From: Verrucomicrobiia bacterium
Lineage (GTDB): Bacteria; Verrucomicrobiota; Verrucomicrobiia; Limisphaerales; UBA1100
NCBI GenBank assembly: GCA_014239365.1
Contig: JAAZZB010000007.1
Span: forward strand, 1 to 42,548
DNA: 42,548 bases
Reading direction: 5' to 3'
Positions 23,688-31,152 of this stretch are shown piece after piece; the first letter of the stretch is position 1; each line of letters opens with the position of its first letter. A model generated the notes under the pieces. It ran no database searches. It saw only the letters and a program-made list of their open reading frames with translations, and was not told where the DNA came from. The position numbers were made by a program, and so were the translations under genes.

Positions 23688-24830
23688 TTACACGTCTTTC
23701 CACGCTCGGTCATTCGCGGAGGCGAGGACGGCGTCGCAGACGTGGGCGGTTTCCAATCCATCGCGGAAGGTGGGGTTGCACGGTTTGCCGCTGTCGAGGC
23801 TGCCGAGGAAATCGGCGACGTGATGGACGAAGGTGTGCTCGTAACCAATGCAAAGGCCGGGGACCCACCACTTGTCCATGTAGGGCATATCGCCGTCGGT
23901 GATGTGGACGCTGCGCCAGCCGCGGGTGTTTGAGTCGTCGCTGTGATCGAAGAACTCGAGGCGGTTGAGGTCGTGCAAATCCCAGCGGATGGAGGCATCG
24001 GCGCCGTTGATTTCAAAGGTGTACAATGCCTTGTGGCCGCGGGCGTATCGCGTGGATTCAAACAAGCCAAGCGAGCCATTCTTAAAGTGGCAATGGAAAA
24101 GACAGGCGTCGTCGATGGTGACTTTTTGTTTCTCGCCGGTGGCGGTGTGAACGCGTTCTTTGATGAACGTCTCGGTGACGGCGGACACGTCGGCGATGCT
24201 GCCGTTGAGCCAAATGGCGGTGTCGATGCAGTGGGCAAGCAAGTCTCCGGTAACACCACTGCCGGCTGCTGCTGCGTCCAGTCGCCACAATCCTTCGCCG
24301 CCTTGGGGGAGATCGGCGCTGATGGTCCAGTCTTGCAGGAAGTTGGCGCGGTAATGAAAAATTTGACCGAGCTTGCCGCTGTCGATGATTTGCTTGGCGA
24401 GCGTGACGGCGGGCACGCGGCGGTAATTATACCAAACCGTATTCGGCACGCCGGCTTTCTCCACGGCGTCGACCATCGGCAAACTTTCCTCGGCGGTGCG
24501 GGCGAGCGGCTTTTCGCAGAGCACCATCTTGCCTGCTTCGGCGGCGGCGATGGCCACCTCGGCGTGTTGATCGTTGGGCGTGCAAATATCGATGGCGTCG
24601 ATGTCATCGCGCTTGAGCAACTCGCGCCAATCGGTTTCAAAACTTTCGTAGCCCCACTGTTCGGCGAAGGCTTTGGTGCGATCTTCCGTGCGGCCGCAAA
24701 CAGCCTTGAGCACCGGCCGATGGCCGAGTTCCGGAAAAAAGTCGCTAACGCGCTTATAGCCATTCGTGTGAGTGCGGCCCATAAAGCCGTAACCGACGAG
24801 CCCGATGTTAAGTGATTTTTTTTCGCTCAT
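23688..24830 (-). CDS. Gfo/Idh/MocA-family oxidoreductase
   Basis: This 380-residue NAD(P)-dependent sugar or cyclitol oxidoreductase has an N-terminal Rossmann domain ([18 protein letters not shown]), the [18 protein letters not shown] segment, and the catalytic-lysine motif CEKPLA. The substrate domain contains [15 protein letters not shown], and [14 protein letters not shown] supplies the usual His/Asp pair. The C-terminal region ends with [18 protein letters not shown], typical of the family. It starts 12 bases after the stop of the TIM-barrel isomerase gene, so the two form a catabolic pair. The substrate (inositol, glucoside or other sugar) is not deducible. Confidence 0.92.
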   Translation of the reverse strand: MSEKKSLNIGLVGYGFMGRTHTNGYKRVSDFFPELGHRPVLKAVCGRTEDRTKAFAEQWGYESFETDWRELLKRDDIDAIDICTPNDQHAEVAIAAAEAGKMVLCEKPLARTAEESLPMVDAVEKAGVPNTVWYNYRRVPAVTLAKQIIDSGKLGQIFHYRANFLQDWTISADLPQGGEGLWRLDAAAAGSGVTGDLLAHCIDTAIWLNGSIADVSAVTETFIKERVHTATGEKQKVTIDDACLFHCHFKNGSLGLFESTRYARGHKALYTFEINGADASIRWDLHDLNRLEFFDHSDDSNTRGWRSVHITDGDMPYMDKWWVPGLCIGYEHTFVHHVADFLGSLDSGKPCNPTFRDGLETAHVCDAVLASANDRAWKDV

Positions 24831-24842
24831 TTTTTCAAAAGA

Positions 24843-25871
24843 TTATTCCCAGCCGTGGGCGTCGCGGACGTCGATCATGGCTTTGAGGATGGTGTTCCAC
24901 GTTTCGGGGTTTTCCAGCGTGGCGTTGGGGAACATGCAGCCGTCCCAGCAGATGTGTTTGATGCCTCGGTCGGCGGCGTCTTTGAGCCAGTAGCCGGAGC
25001 ATTTTGTGATGTCGAGTTTGCCGTTCGGATCGTCGGCGGGGCAGTGTTTGCCGGTCTTGTCGTGGTCGCCCGCGCCGTGTACTTCGCCATCGTTTTGGGC
25101 AACGTGGAAGTCGATTGTCCACGGGCGGAGCTTATCGGTCATCTGCTCGTAAGCGGGCCAGAATTCCTCGGCGCTGTAGCCTTCCTGCACGAGCGCGTGC
25201 TCGGGTGCGTTGTAGCCGAGCGTGTAAAGATAAGTGTGCGCGAGATCGGCTTGGAAGCCGAGCGCTTCGGGCATCCCCACGCCTTCGAGGACATCGAGCA
25301 TATCTTTCCAACTGTGCATACCAGCCCAGCAAATTTCGCCTTCGGCGGCAAGGCGTTCGCCGTGGCCGGCGGCGATGGTCGCGGCTTCTTTGAAGGTCTC
25401 GACGATTTGCGCCGTGTTGGCGGCGGAATCTTCTCGCCATTTCTCGACGCCGAATTCTGCGGAGTCGATGCGGATGACGCCGTACTTGCGCGCGCCGTGT
25501 TCGTTGAAAATTTTCGCAATACGACAGGCCATCTTCACCGCATCGAGAAACTTGCCGCGTTGCTCGGCCGTGCCCATCGCGGAATCGCCCACGGTGCCCG
25601 GCCAAATGGGTGCGACGAGCGAGCCGATGTCGAAGCCTTTGCTGACGATGAGGTCGGCGATGGCTTTCAACTCATCATCGGTGGCCTCGGGGTTGGTGTG
25701 CGGCAGAAACAAAAAATAATCGATGCCGTCAAATTTCTGTCCGTCCACCTCAGCGGCGGCGGTGAGGTCGAGCATATGCTCGAGGCTGATCGGCGGTTCC
25801 TGGCCTTCGTCGTCGCCTTTGCCGACGAGTCCGGGCCACATGGCATTATGCAATTTGGGGGCTTGGCTCAT
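24843..25871 (-). CDS. xylose-isomerase-like TIM-barrel sugar isomerase/epimerase
   Basis: This 342-residue protein belongs to the AP-endonuclease-2/xylose-isomerase-like TIM barrel superfamily. Barrel elements include [90 protein letters not shown] and [20 protein letters not shown], with His and Asp residues suited to divalent-metal binding. It is upstream of the Gfo/Idh/MocA gene with only 12 bases between them. Such pairs are common in PVC-group sugar catabolism, where one oxidises and the other isomerises or epimerises the sugar. The substrate is unknown. Confidence 0.85.
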   Translation of the reverse strand: MSQAPKLHNAMWPGLVGKGDDEGQEPPISLEHMLDLTAAAEVDGQKFDGIDYFLFLPHTNPEATDDELKAIADLIVSKGFDIGSLVAPIWPGTVGDSAMGTAEQRGKFLDAVKMACRIAKIFNEHGARKYGVIRIDSAEFGVEKWREDSAANTAQIVETFKEAATIAAGHGERLAAEGEICWAGMHSWKDMLDVLEGVGMPEALGFQADLAHTYLYTLGYNAPEHALVQEGYSAEEFWPAYEQMTDKLRPWTIDFHVAQNDGEVHGAGDHDKTGKHCPADDPNGKLDITKCSGYWLKDAADRGIKHICWDGCMFPNATLENPETWNTILKAMIDVRDAHGWE

Positions 25872-25983
25872 AATAAGTTCAGTTAATTAAACACGTGGAA
25901 ACGGCGGCCAAGGTAGCAACCCAGCGAAAGCGTTCAACTCTAAAACGCTTGCGAGCACCTAGTTTTGCGGTTAGTTTAGAGCT

Positions 25984-26205
25984 ATGGCACGCAACATCAG
26001 TGACATTGCAGAGGAAGCCCTCGCTCTGCCGGAGGCTTCGCGGGTATTTCTAACAGAAAAACTACTCGAGACTTTGTCGGCAGATGCGCCGCTTTCGGAT
26101 GTATGGCGGACGGAGGTGCAGCGGCGTTGCGCTGAACTGGACGCCGGTGCGGAAACTTATCCTGCCGAGCAAATCCTCGCCGAGCTGCGGGGCGAGGCGG
26201 GATGA
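25984..26205 (+). CDS. addiction-module antitoxin (module 2)
   Basis: This 73-residue antitoxin belongs to the 'putative addiction module component' type: EEALALPEASRVFLTEKLLETL at the N-terminus and a short acidic C-terminus. The VWRTEVQRRCAELDAG stretch aligns with the equivalent part of module 1. Its stop overlaps the toxin start (26202-26205). It is divergent from the sugar isomerase gene with 112 bases between starts. Confidence 0.87.
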   Translation: MARNISDIAEEALALPEASRVFLTEKLLETLSADAPLSDVWRTEVQRRCAELDAGAETYPAEQILAELRGEAG

Positions 26206-26495
26206 AGCTAATTCGTTTCCACGCTGAAGCCCGCGCCGAGGTGTTGGCGGCTGGTGACTGGTACGAAAATGAAGAGTCTGGCTTGCGAAGGGAGTTCGCT
26301 GGCGAAGTGGCTCTTGCCCTCAAGCGTGTTCAAGTCCAACCGGAATTACATCGGGTAGTAGAGGGGAGCGTTCGGAAGTGCCGGATTACTCGATTCCCGT
26401 ATGCGCTTTTGTATCGCGTGGGCGAATCCGAAATCGAAATTGTCGCCGTGATGCATTTGCACCGCGAGCCGGGTTACTGGCAGGAGCGGTTGTGA
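26202..26495 (+). CDS. ParE/RelE-family toxin (module 2)
   Basis: This 97-residue toxin has the ParE-type pattern: FHAEARAEVLAAGDWYENEESGLRREF, then RKCRITRFPYALLYRVGESEIEIVAVMHLHREPGYW. The RFPYALLYRV strand and C-terminal histidine-rich HLHREPGYW are typical. A four-base start/stop overlap with the antitoxin shows translational coupling. It ends 9 bases from the convergent typA stop. Confidence 0.88.
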   Translation: MKLIRFHAEARAEVLAAGDWYENEESGLRREFAGEVALALKRVQVQPELHRVVEGSVRKCRITRFPYALLYRVGESEIEIVAVMHLHREPGYWQERL

Positions 26496-26504
26496 AGCAC
26501 ACGC

Positions 26505-28334
26505 TTACGCCACTTGCAGTGAGCGTTGTTTTTCGGAGCGTTTGCGGTCGTGTTCGTTGAGGATTTTTTTGCGGAGGCGGAGGGTGTTCGGCGTGGCTTC
26601 GACGTATTCGTCGGGGGCGATGTATTCGAGGGCGCGCTCGAGGCTGAGGGTCATCGGGGCATTTAATATAATGCCTTTGCCGTCGCCTTGGGAACGGAAG
26701 TTGTTGAGGTGCTTGGGGCGGATGGGGTTCACGGGGAGATCATTGTCGCGGGCGTTTTCGCCGACGATCATTCCTTTGTAAACTTTGTCGCCGGGGACGA
26801 CGAGCATCCGGCCGCGGCCTTGGAGGGTGTCGAGCGCGTAAGCGGTCACGGTGCCGTCTTCCATACTCACGAGTGCGCCGGTGCGGCGGGCAGGGATGTC
26901 GCCGGTGTCGGGCGCGTACTCGTGAAAGAGATGGCTCATGATGCCTTCGCCGCGTGTGAAGTTCAGCAGCTCCACCTCGAAGCCGATGAGCCCGCGCGTG
27001 GGCACGAGCGCCTCGAGCGTCATGCGGTCGCCGGCGGGGGCCATGTCGGTGACGTTGCCTTTGCGCGTGGCGAGCGCTTCCATCACGTCGCCCACGGAGT
27101 CCTGCGGTACTTCGAGAAAAACTTTTTCAATCGGCTCAAGCCACTTGCCGTTTTCGTCCTGATGCTTCAACACTTCGGGTCGACTCACGAGCACCTCGTA
27201 ACCTTCGCGCCGCATTTGCTCGATGAGCACAGCGATCTGCATTCCGCCCCGACCGGTGACGTGGAAAATTTTGCTGTTATCCGTTTGCGAAACTTGCAGC
27301 GAAACATTTGCGCGGCCTTCGCGTTCGAGGCGTTCCCAAATGCTGCGGGCGGTAACCTTCTTGCCGTCCAATCCCGCGAGCGGGCCGTCATTCACCGCGA
27401 AGGCCATCTTGATGGTCGGCGGATCGATGGGCTTGAAGGGCAACGCCGGACGATCGAGGCTGTCCACGAGCGTTTCGCCAATGAGAATATCCGGCAAACC
27501 CGCCACGCCTACGATGTCGCCCGCGTGCGCTTCCTCGATTTGGATTTGCTTCAGCCCCTCAAAATGAAATAGCGCCGTCACCTTGCCGGACACCGGTTCC
27601 GCATCGCCGCGCAAACCAAAAAGCGGATCGCCCACACGAATGGTGCCCGTGCGGATTTTGCCAAACCCAATCCGGCCGAGATAATCCGAGTAGCTCACAT
27701 TGGCGACCGCGATCCGATAGCCCTCGCCCTCGTCACTCGTTGGCGCGGGCACGCGCTCCAGAATCATATCAAACAACGGCGTCATATCGCCGCCGAGCTT
27801 TGTGTGATCCGTCGTCGCGTAGCCATCCTTCGCGCTCGCATAAATATAAGGAAAATCCAACTGCGCATCCGTGGCGCCCAACGCAATGAACAACTCAAAC
27901 ACCTGATCCAAAACCCATTCCGGCCGCGCGTGATCGCGGTCGATTTTGTTGATCACCACAATCGGTTGCGCCCCCGCTTCCAACGCCTTGCGCAGCACAA
28001 ACCGCGTCTGCGCCTGCGGGCCTTCCTTCGCATCCACCAGCAGCAACACGCCATCAATCATACTCAGCGACCGCTCCACCTCGCCGCCAAAATCCGCGTG
28101 TCCCGGCGTGTCCACGATATTCACGTGATGCCCGCGATACTCAAACGCCGCGTTCTTCGCCTTAATCGTGATGCCCTTTTCGCGCTCCAGATCCATCGAA
28201 TCCATGATCCGCTCCTCCTGAGCGATCGCCTGATTCGCGCGAAACGTCCCCGATTGCTTGAGAAAACAATCCACCAAAGTGGTCTTCCCATGATCCACGT
28301 GCGCAATAATTGCAATATTTCGGATAAATTCCAT
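26505..28334 (-). CDS. typA: ribosome-associated translational GTPase TypA/BipA
   Basis: This 609-residue GTPase binds ribosomes and supports 50S assembly, particularly under cold or other stress. G-domain motifs: [10 protein letters not shown] (G1), the switch region [11 protein letters not shown] (G2), [16 protein letters not shown] (G3) and [10 protein letters not shown] (G4). EF-Tu-like domain 2 and EF-G-like domains III and V follow, and a C-terminal domain specific to the family ends the protein ([25 protein letters not shown]). Length is typical. The start at 28334 gives the standard [17 protein letters not shown]. Confidence 0.96.
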   Translation of the reverse strand: MEFIRNIAIIAHVDHGKTTLVDCFLKQSGTFRANQAIAQEERIMDSMDLEREKGITIKAKNAAFEYRGHHVNIVDTPGHADFGGEVERSLSMIDGVLLLVDAKEGPQAQTRFVLRKALEAGAQPIVVINKIDRDHARPEWVLDQVFELFIALGATDAQLDFPYIYASAKDGYATTDHTKLGGDMTPLFDMILERVPAPTSDEGEGYRIAVANVSYSDYLGRIGFGKIRTGTIRVGDPLFGLRGDAEPVSGKVTALFHFEGLKQIQIEEAHAGDIVGVAGLPDILIGETLVDSLDRPALPFKPIDPPTIKMAFAVNDGPLAGLDGKKVTARSIWERLEREGRANVSLQVSQTDNSKIFHVTGRGGMQIAVLIEQMRREGYEVLVSRPEVLKHQDENGKWLEPIEKVFLEVPQDSVGDVMEALATRKGNVTDMAPAGDRMTLEALVPTRGLIGFEVELLNFTRGEGIMSHLFHEYAPDTGDIPARRTGALVSMEDGTVTAYALDTLQGRGRMLVVPGDKVYKGMIVGENARDNDLPVNPIRPKHLNNFRSQGDGKGIILNAPMTLSLERALEYIAPDEYVEATPNTLRLRKKILNEHDRKRSEKQRSLQVA

Positions 28335-28405
28335 GATTTCCCCTCCGGAGAGCCGAGGACTATGCCTACGATTGAGGGCCTACACAAGCAAAACCGCCAG
28401 AAAAT

Positions 28406-28438
28406 TGGAGTGCGTCGGCAGAGCGCAGTGTCACTGGC
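28406..28438. repeat. partial copy of the TGGAG(T/C)GCGT-GGCAGAGCG repeat
   Basis: TGGAGTGCGTCGGCAGAGCGCAGTG matches the left arm of the complete palindrome at 34117-34172 (TGGAGCGCGTTGGCAGAGCGAAG). Only one arm is clear here; it lies in the 110-base gap between typA and toxin module 3. Confidence 0.5.
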
Positions 28439-28444
28439 TTTATC

Positions 28445-28753
28445 TTAAACCCGTTTACGCCACTGCCGATCATGTCGAGCGGCGTGAAGCACAGCCGCAA
28501 CAATCACGATCCGTTCCGATTCGTTCACTTGATACACAACTCGATATGGAAAACGCGCCGGATATCGCCATCGGATATTCTTTGCGCTGTCCCGTCGGCT
28601 GTTCAGCAATGGATTCACCGCCAGCGCATCCCAAACGCAAATGACCTCCTCCACAAACTCCGCGCCCAATCCCGGCTGGCGCGCCTCATACCAAGCGGCG
28701 GCCTCCGCCACGTCCTGTTCCACTTCCGGGCGGAAATCAACCCGCCAATTCAT
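28445..28753 (-). CDS. ParE/RelE-family toxin (module 3)
   Basis: This 102-residue protein has the ParE toxin layout: VDFRPEVEQDVAEAAAWYEARQPGLGAEFVEEV, then ARFPYRVVYQVNESERIVIVAAVLHAARHDRQW. The AAAWYEARQPGLG and RFPYRVVYQV elements are characteristic. The antitoxin stop and toxin start overlap (28750-28753), a type II arrangement. Sequence differs clearly from modules 1 and 2, so it is not a recent copy. Confidence 0.9.
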   Translation of the reverse strand: MNWRVDFRPEVEQDVAEAAAWYEARQPGLGAEFVEEVICVWDALAVNPLLNSRRDSAKNIRWRYPARFPYRVVYQVNESERIVIVAAVLHAARHDRQWRKRV

Positions 28754-28965
28754 TTTGAGAAGCGGTCACGCAGGCGTGTTTTCATTTCCTCCAAGGGTAC
28801 GGCGGAATCGGAGTCTTTTTGATGCTCCGCGAGCCGCTGTTCCACCAACGCCGCCTCTGCCTCAGACAATCCCGCCTCATCCAACTCCAACGCCCGCTGA
28901 ACCAACATCTGCCGTTCCGCAACTGAAAGCGCGGGCAACTCGTCCAAAACTTCGTTGAAACTCAT
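28750..28965 (-). CDS. addiction-module antitoxin (module 3)
   Basis: This 71-residue protein is helical throughout: FNEVLDELPALSVAERQMLVQRALELDE, then a C-terminal tail rich in Glu and Arg ending LRDRFSK. It fits the addiction-module antitoxin group by size, order and coupling to a ParE-type toxin. A perfect eight-base palindrome AGCTAGCT lies about 10 bases before its start and could belong to an operator, but that is a guess. Confidence 0.82.
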   Translation of the reverse strand: MSFNEVLDELPALSVAERQMLVQRALELDEAGLSEAEAALVEQRLAEHQKDSDSAVPLEEMKTRLRDRFSK

Positions 28966-29023
28966 ATCGAAAAGCTAGCTCACTAACAAAAAAATGTCAG
29001 CCCTCAATTCGCGTGTCACAGAA

Positions 29024-30298
29024 TTAATCAAACTTCCGCCCGCGGTAATCTCCGATTGCGGGGGCGTCTTTGTTTACTTCGGGGCCGAAGTAGCGGAGTA
29101 GGACTAGAGGTTCGGTGGTGCTGGTGTTTTCGAAGGTGATGCCGGTTTTGGCGCCGGACTCGGTGCAGAAGTATTCGTCTTCGGTGAGTTCGTGGAAGCG
29201 AATTAGTTTGGGGCTGTTCAGCGGTTGGCCGTTGATGGTGCCTTTGCCTTGGACACAGATGCCGCTCCAGGCGCCTTTGTCTTTGATGGTGCATTTCGCG
29301 CCGGGGTCGACGGTGAGTTCTTTGGCGGTGAAAAGTTGCTCGCGCTTGATTCGGCCGTAGACGATCCAGCGGTCGACGTAGCCTTCGGCGCGGGTGTCGG
29401 CCACGGGGATGGGTTCGAGGTAGTGGCTGTCTTTGAAATTTTCGTTCGTGTTGCCGGCCCAGTCGAGTTGATCGACGATGAAATCGATGTCTTTGTGTTT
29501 GCTCTTGGGCATATCTTTCACAAGCAAACTCCACGGGACCTCGCGGCCTTCGACGAGGTTTTGGTACATGCCGAACACGTCGCTGCCCCATTGCGGTTCG
29601 TAGGTGCAGAGGCTGCCGGGCGCGTGCAAAATGCAGGGCGGGATGAGCCAACCGGTGCCGGGCTTGAGGCGGTATGCGCGGCTGAGATCGAGGATGCCGT
29701 TGTCGCCTTTGTTCCAGTCCGCGATGCACTTGCGCACTTGCGCCTTCGTCGTGCCCGGCTCGAGGCCCATGAAGGTGTACGGGAAATTGTTGCCGACGTT
29801 GTTGTGTTGCGGCGGGAAATAATAACTCTCTGGCTTGCCTTCCTGCCCGACCAGTTTTGCCTGTTTGGCGCTTTGGTGCATGTGATGCGGGATGGGCCCC
29901 ATGTTGTCAAAAAACTTCGAATACACCGGCCACTTGCCGTACTTGTTCCAAATGCGTTTGCCGATGATTTCCGCGCCGCACTCGGCCACCGCATCGCGCA
30001 GCGTAAACCGATTGCGCCCGTGCACCACGTAGCTCAAGCCCTCGTCCGGTACGCGACCTTCGTTGGCGGCCTCGGTGGTGGAGCCAAACCAACGCTCGTC
30101 AATGCCGCCTCGATTGAGCCCGTAAGCGTACGTGTCATCTGGATGCAGTTTCAGTCGCAAGCCCGGCTGCAAAAACGACCGCGGCACCCAAGTCGGCGCG
30201 AGCCGCAACAGCCCGCCCGTTGCTTCGAGCGCGGCGTCCACATGTTTGCGCACATTTTTTTTGACGGTCTTGAGTTGTTTAACAGATGTAAGTGGCAT
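29024..30298 (-). CDS. cupin-domain protein, class I phosphomannose-isomerase-like
   Basis: This 424-residue protein resembles a ManA-type cupin. It has PIPHHMHQ with metal-binding histidines at about residues 140-145, followed about 16 residues later by GKPESYYFPPQHN, equivalent to the His/Glu metal-binding region of phosphomannose isomerases. A second beta-barrel part includes GTGWLIPPCILHAPGSLCTYEP and, near the C-terminus, KGTINGQPLNSPKLIRFHEL. Its likely role is isomerisation or epimerisation of a sugar or sugar phosphate. I take ATG 30298 (MPLTSVKQLKT); an upstream ATG at 30406 adds a non-conserved, proline-rich leader. Confidence 0.72.
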   Translation of the reverse strand: MPLTSVKQLKTVKKNVRKHVDAALEATGGLLRLAPTWVPRSFLQPGLRLKLHPDDTYAYGLNRGGIDERWFGSTTEAANEGRVPDEGLSYVVHGRNRFTLRDAVAECGAEIIGKRIWNKYGKWPVYSKFFDNMGPIPHHMHQSAKQAKLVGQEGKPESYYFPPQHNNVGNNFPYTFMGLEPGTTKAQVRKCIADWNKGDNGILDLSRAYRLKPGTGWLIPPCILHAPGSLCTYEPQWGSDVFGMYQNLVEGREVPWSLLVKDMPKSKHKDIDFIVDQLDWAGNTNENFKDSHYLEPIPVADTRAEGYVDRWIVYGRIKREQLFTAKELTVDPGAKCTIKDKGAWSGICVQGKGTINGQPLNSPKLIRFHELTEDEYFCTESGAKTGITFENTSTTEPLVLLRYFGPEVNKDAPAIGDYRGRKFD

Positions 30299-30414
30299 AA
30301 TTCGTTGAAATAGGTTTAAGCGGTGAGCGGTTAAGTCACCGGAAAACGGAGGGAAAGTCGAGACTGGAAAACAGGGGTAAAACAAACGCGGCATTCTCAG
30401 CGCCAAAGGCGCTA

Positions 30415-30750
30415 TTAGTTTGGCTGCGGCGCGAGTTCAGGCTGTGGCGTTTCAGGTTTGGCGGCCTTTTCTTTTTTGCCGCCGAAGATGGAGCCGAGGA
30501 GGTCGAGGGGCAACAGCGCGGTGTCCAGAGCGAAGCTAAAGGGGCGGTCGAGGGTGACGATGGCGGGGCCCAGCGCGGAGCCAAGGCCGGTGGCATTAGC
30601 CGCGCCTTCGTTGTATTCCGAACCGGCTTTGATGCCCGGGTACAGGCCGGATTGGGTGCCCTTGCCGCGGGCTTCGAGAGACATGCAACCAGTGGAGGCC
30701 AATAGTCCGCCCAGTATAGCGGCTGCAAGAATAACAGGAATGGGTTTCAT
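30415..30750 (-). CDS. YceK/YidQ-like small lipoprotein, copy 1
   Basis: This 111-residue lipoprotein has a signal peptide with lipobox LLASTGC (Cys22). The mature part has GLYPGIKAGSEY, then IVTLDRPFSFALDTALLPLDLLGSIFG, the conserved 'D-x-PfSfvlDTlllPlDl' core of the YceK/YidQ (DUF1375) family. The C-terminal tail is Lys/Pro-rich. It lies 28 bases downstream of a related gene, forming a tandem pair. Function in the envelope is unknown. Confidence 0.82.
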   Translation of the reverse strand: MKPIPVILAAAILGGLLASTGCMSLEARGKGTQSGLYPGIKAGSEYNEGAANATGLGSALGPAIVTLDRPFSFALDTALLPLDLLGSIFGGKKEKAAKPETPQPELAPQPN

Positions 30751-30778
30751 TGTGTTTTAGTAAAGCTGATGAGGGGCG

Positions 30779-31108
30779 TTACGGCAGCGGTGGGGGCTGT
30801 GGAGTTTCTTCGGGTTGTGATTTGCCCTCTTGTTTGTTTTTTGCAGCGGCGGCACCGATTAAGTCGAACGGCAGCAGCAGGGTGTCCAACGCAAATGTCA
30901 ATGGAAGGTCAATCACGATCATTGGAGTCACCACAACGTATTCGTATCCGCCGGTGGGATTATTGATTGAATACAAACTGTGCTGGACTCCGGAGTAGGC
31001 TTTGGGTGGCTTTTCCGTGGCGTGCGCAAGGAGCGACACGCAGCCGGTGCTACTGGCGAGCACAAGAATTGAAAGGGCGATTGCTGCTGTTTTTGTCAGG
31101 ATTTTCAT
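30779..31108 (-). CDS. YceK/YidQ-like small lipoprotein, copy 2
   Basis: This 109-residue protein starts at ATG 31108 (MKILTKTAAIALSILVLASSTGC), with lipidated Cys23. The core IVIDLPLTFALDTLLLPFDLIGAAAA parallels IVTLDRPFSFALDTALLPLDLLGSIFG of copy 1, and the tail ends with a proline-rich stretch as copy 1 does. The pair is a tandem duplication that has diverged well. An ATG at 31177 would add 23 residues and hide the signal peptide, so I reject it. Confidence 0.82.
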   Translation of the reverse strand: MKILTKTAAIALSILVLASSTGCVSLLAHATEKPPKAYSGVQHSLYSINNPTGGYEYVVVTPMIVIDLPLTFALDTLLLPFDLIGAAAAKNKQEGKSQPEETPQPPPLP

Positions 31109-31152
31109 CGTGGAAAAATAATGCGCCTTTTTTGATGGGATGCAACTGAATA

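Noticed and set aside
24855..25886. 343-codon plus-strand open frame opposite the sugar isomerase
   Set aside because: GC-rich coding sequence often leaves a long antisense frame. The minus-strand product has clear TIM-barrel motifs; this one has no motif.
29225..30313. 362-codon plus-strand frame opposite the cupin gene
   Set aside because: Antisense shadow. The minus-strand product carries the ManA-like metal site.
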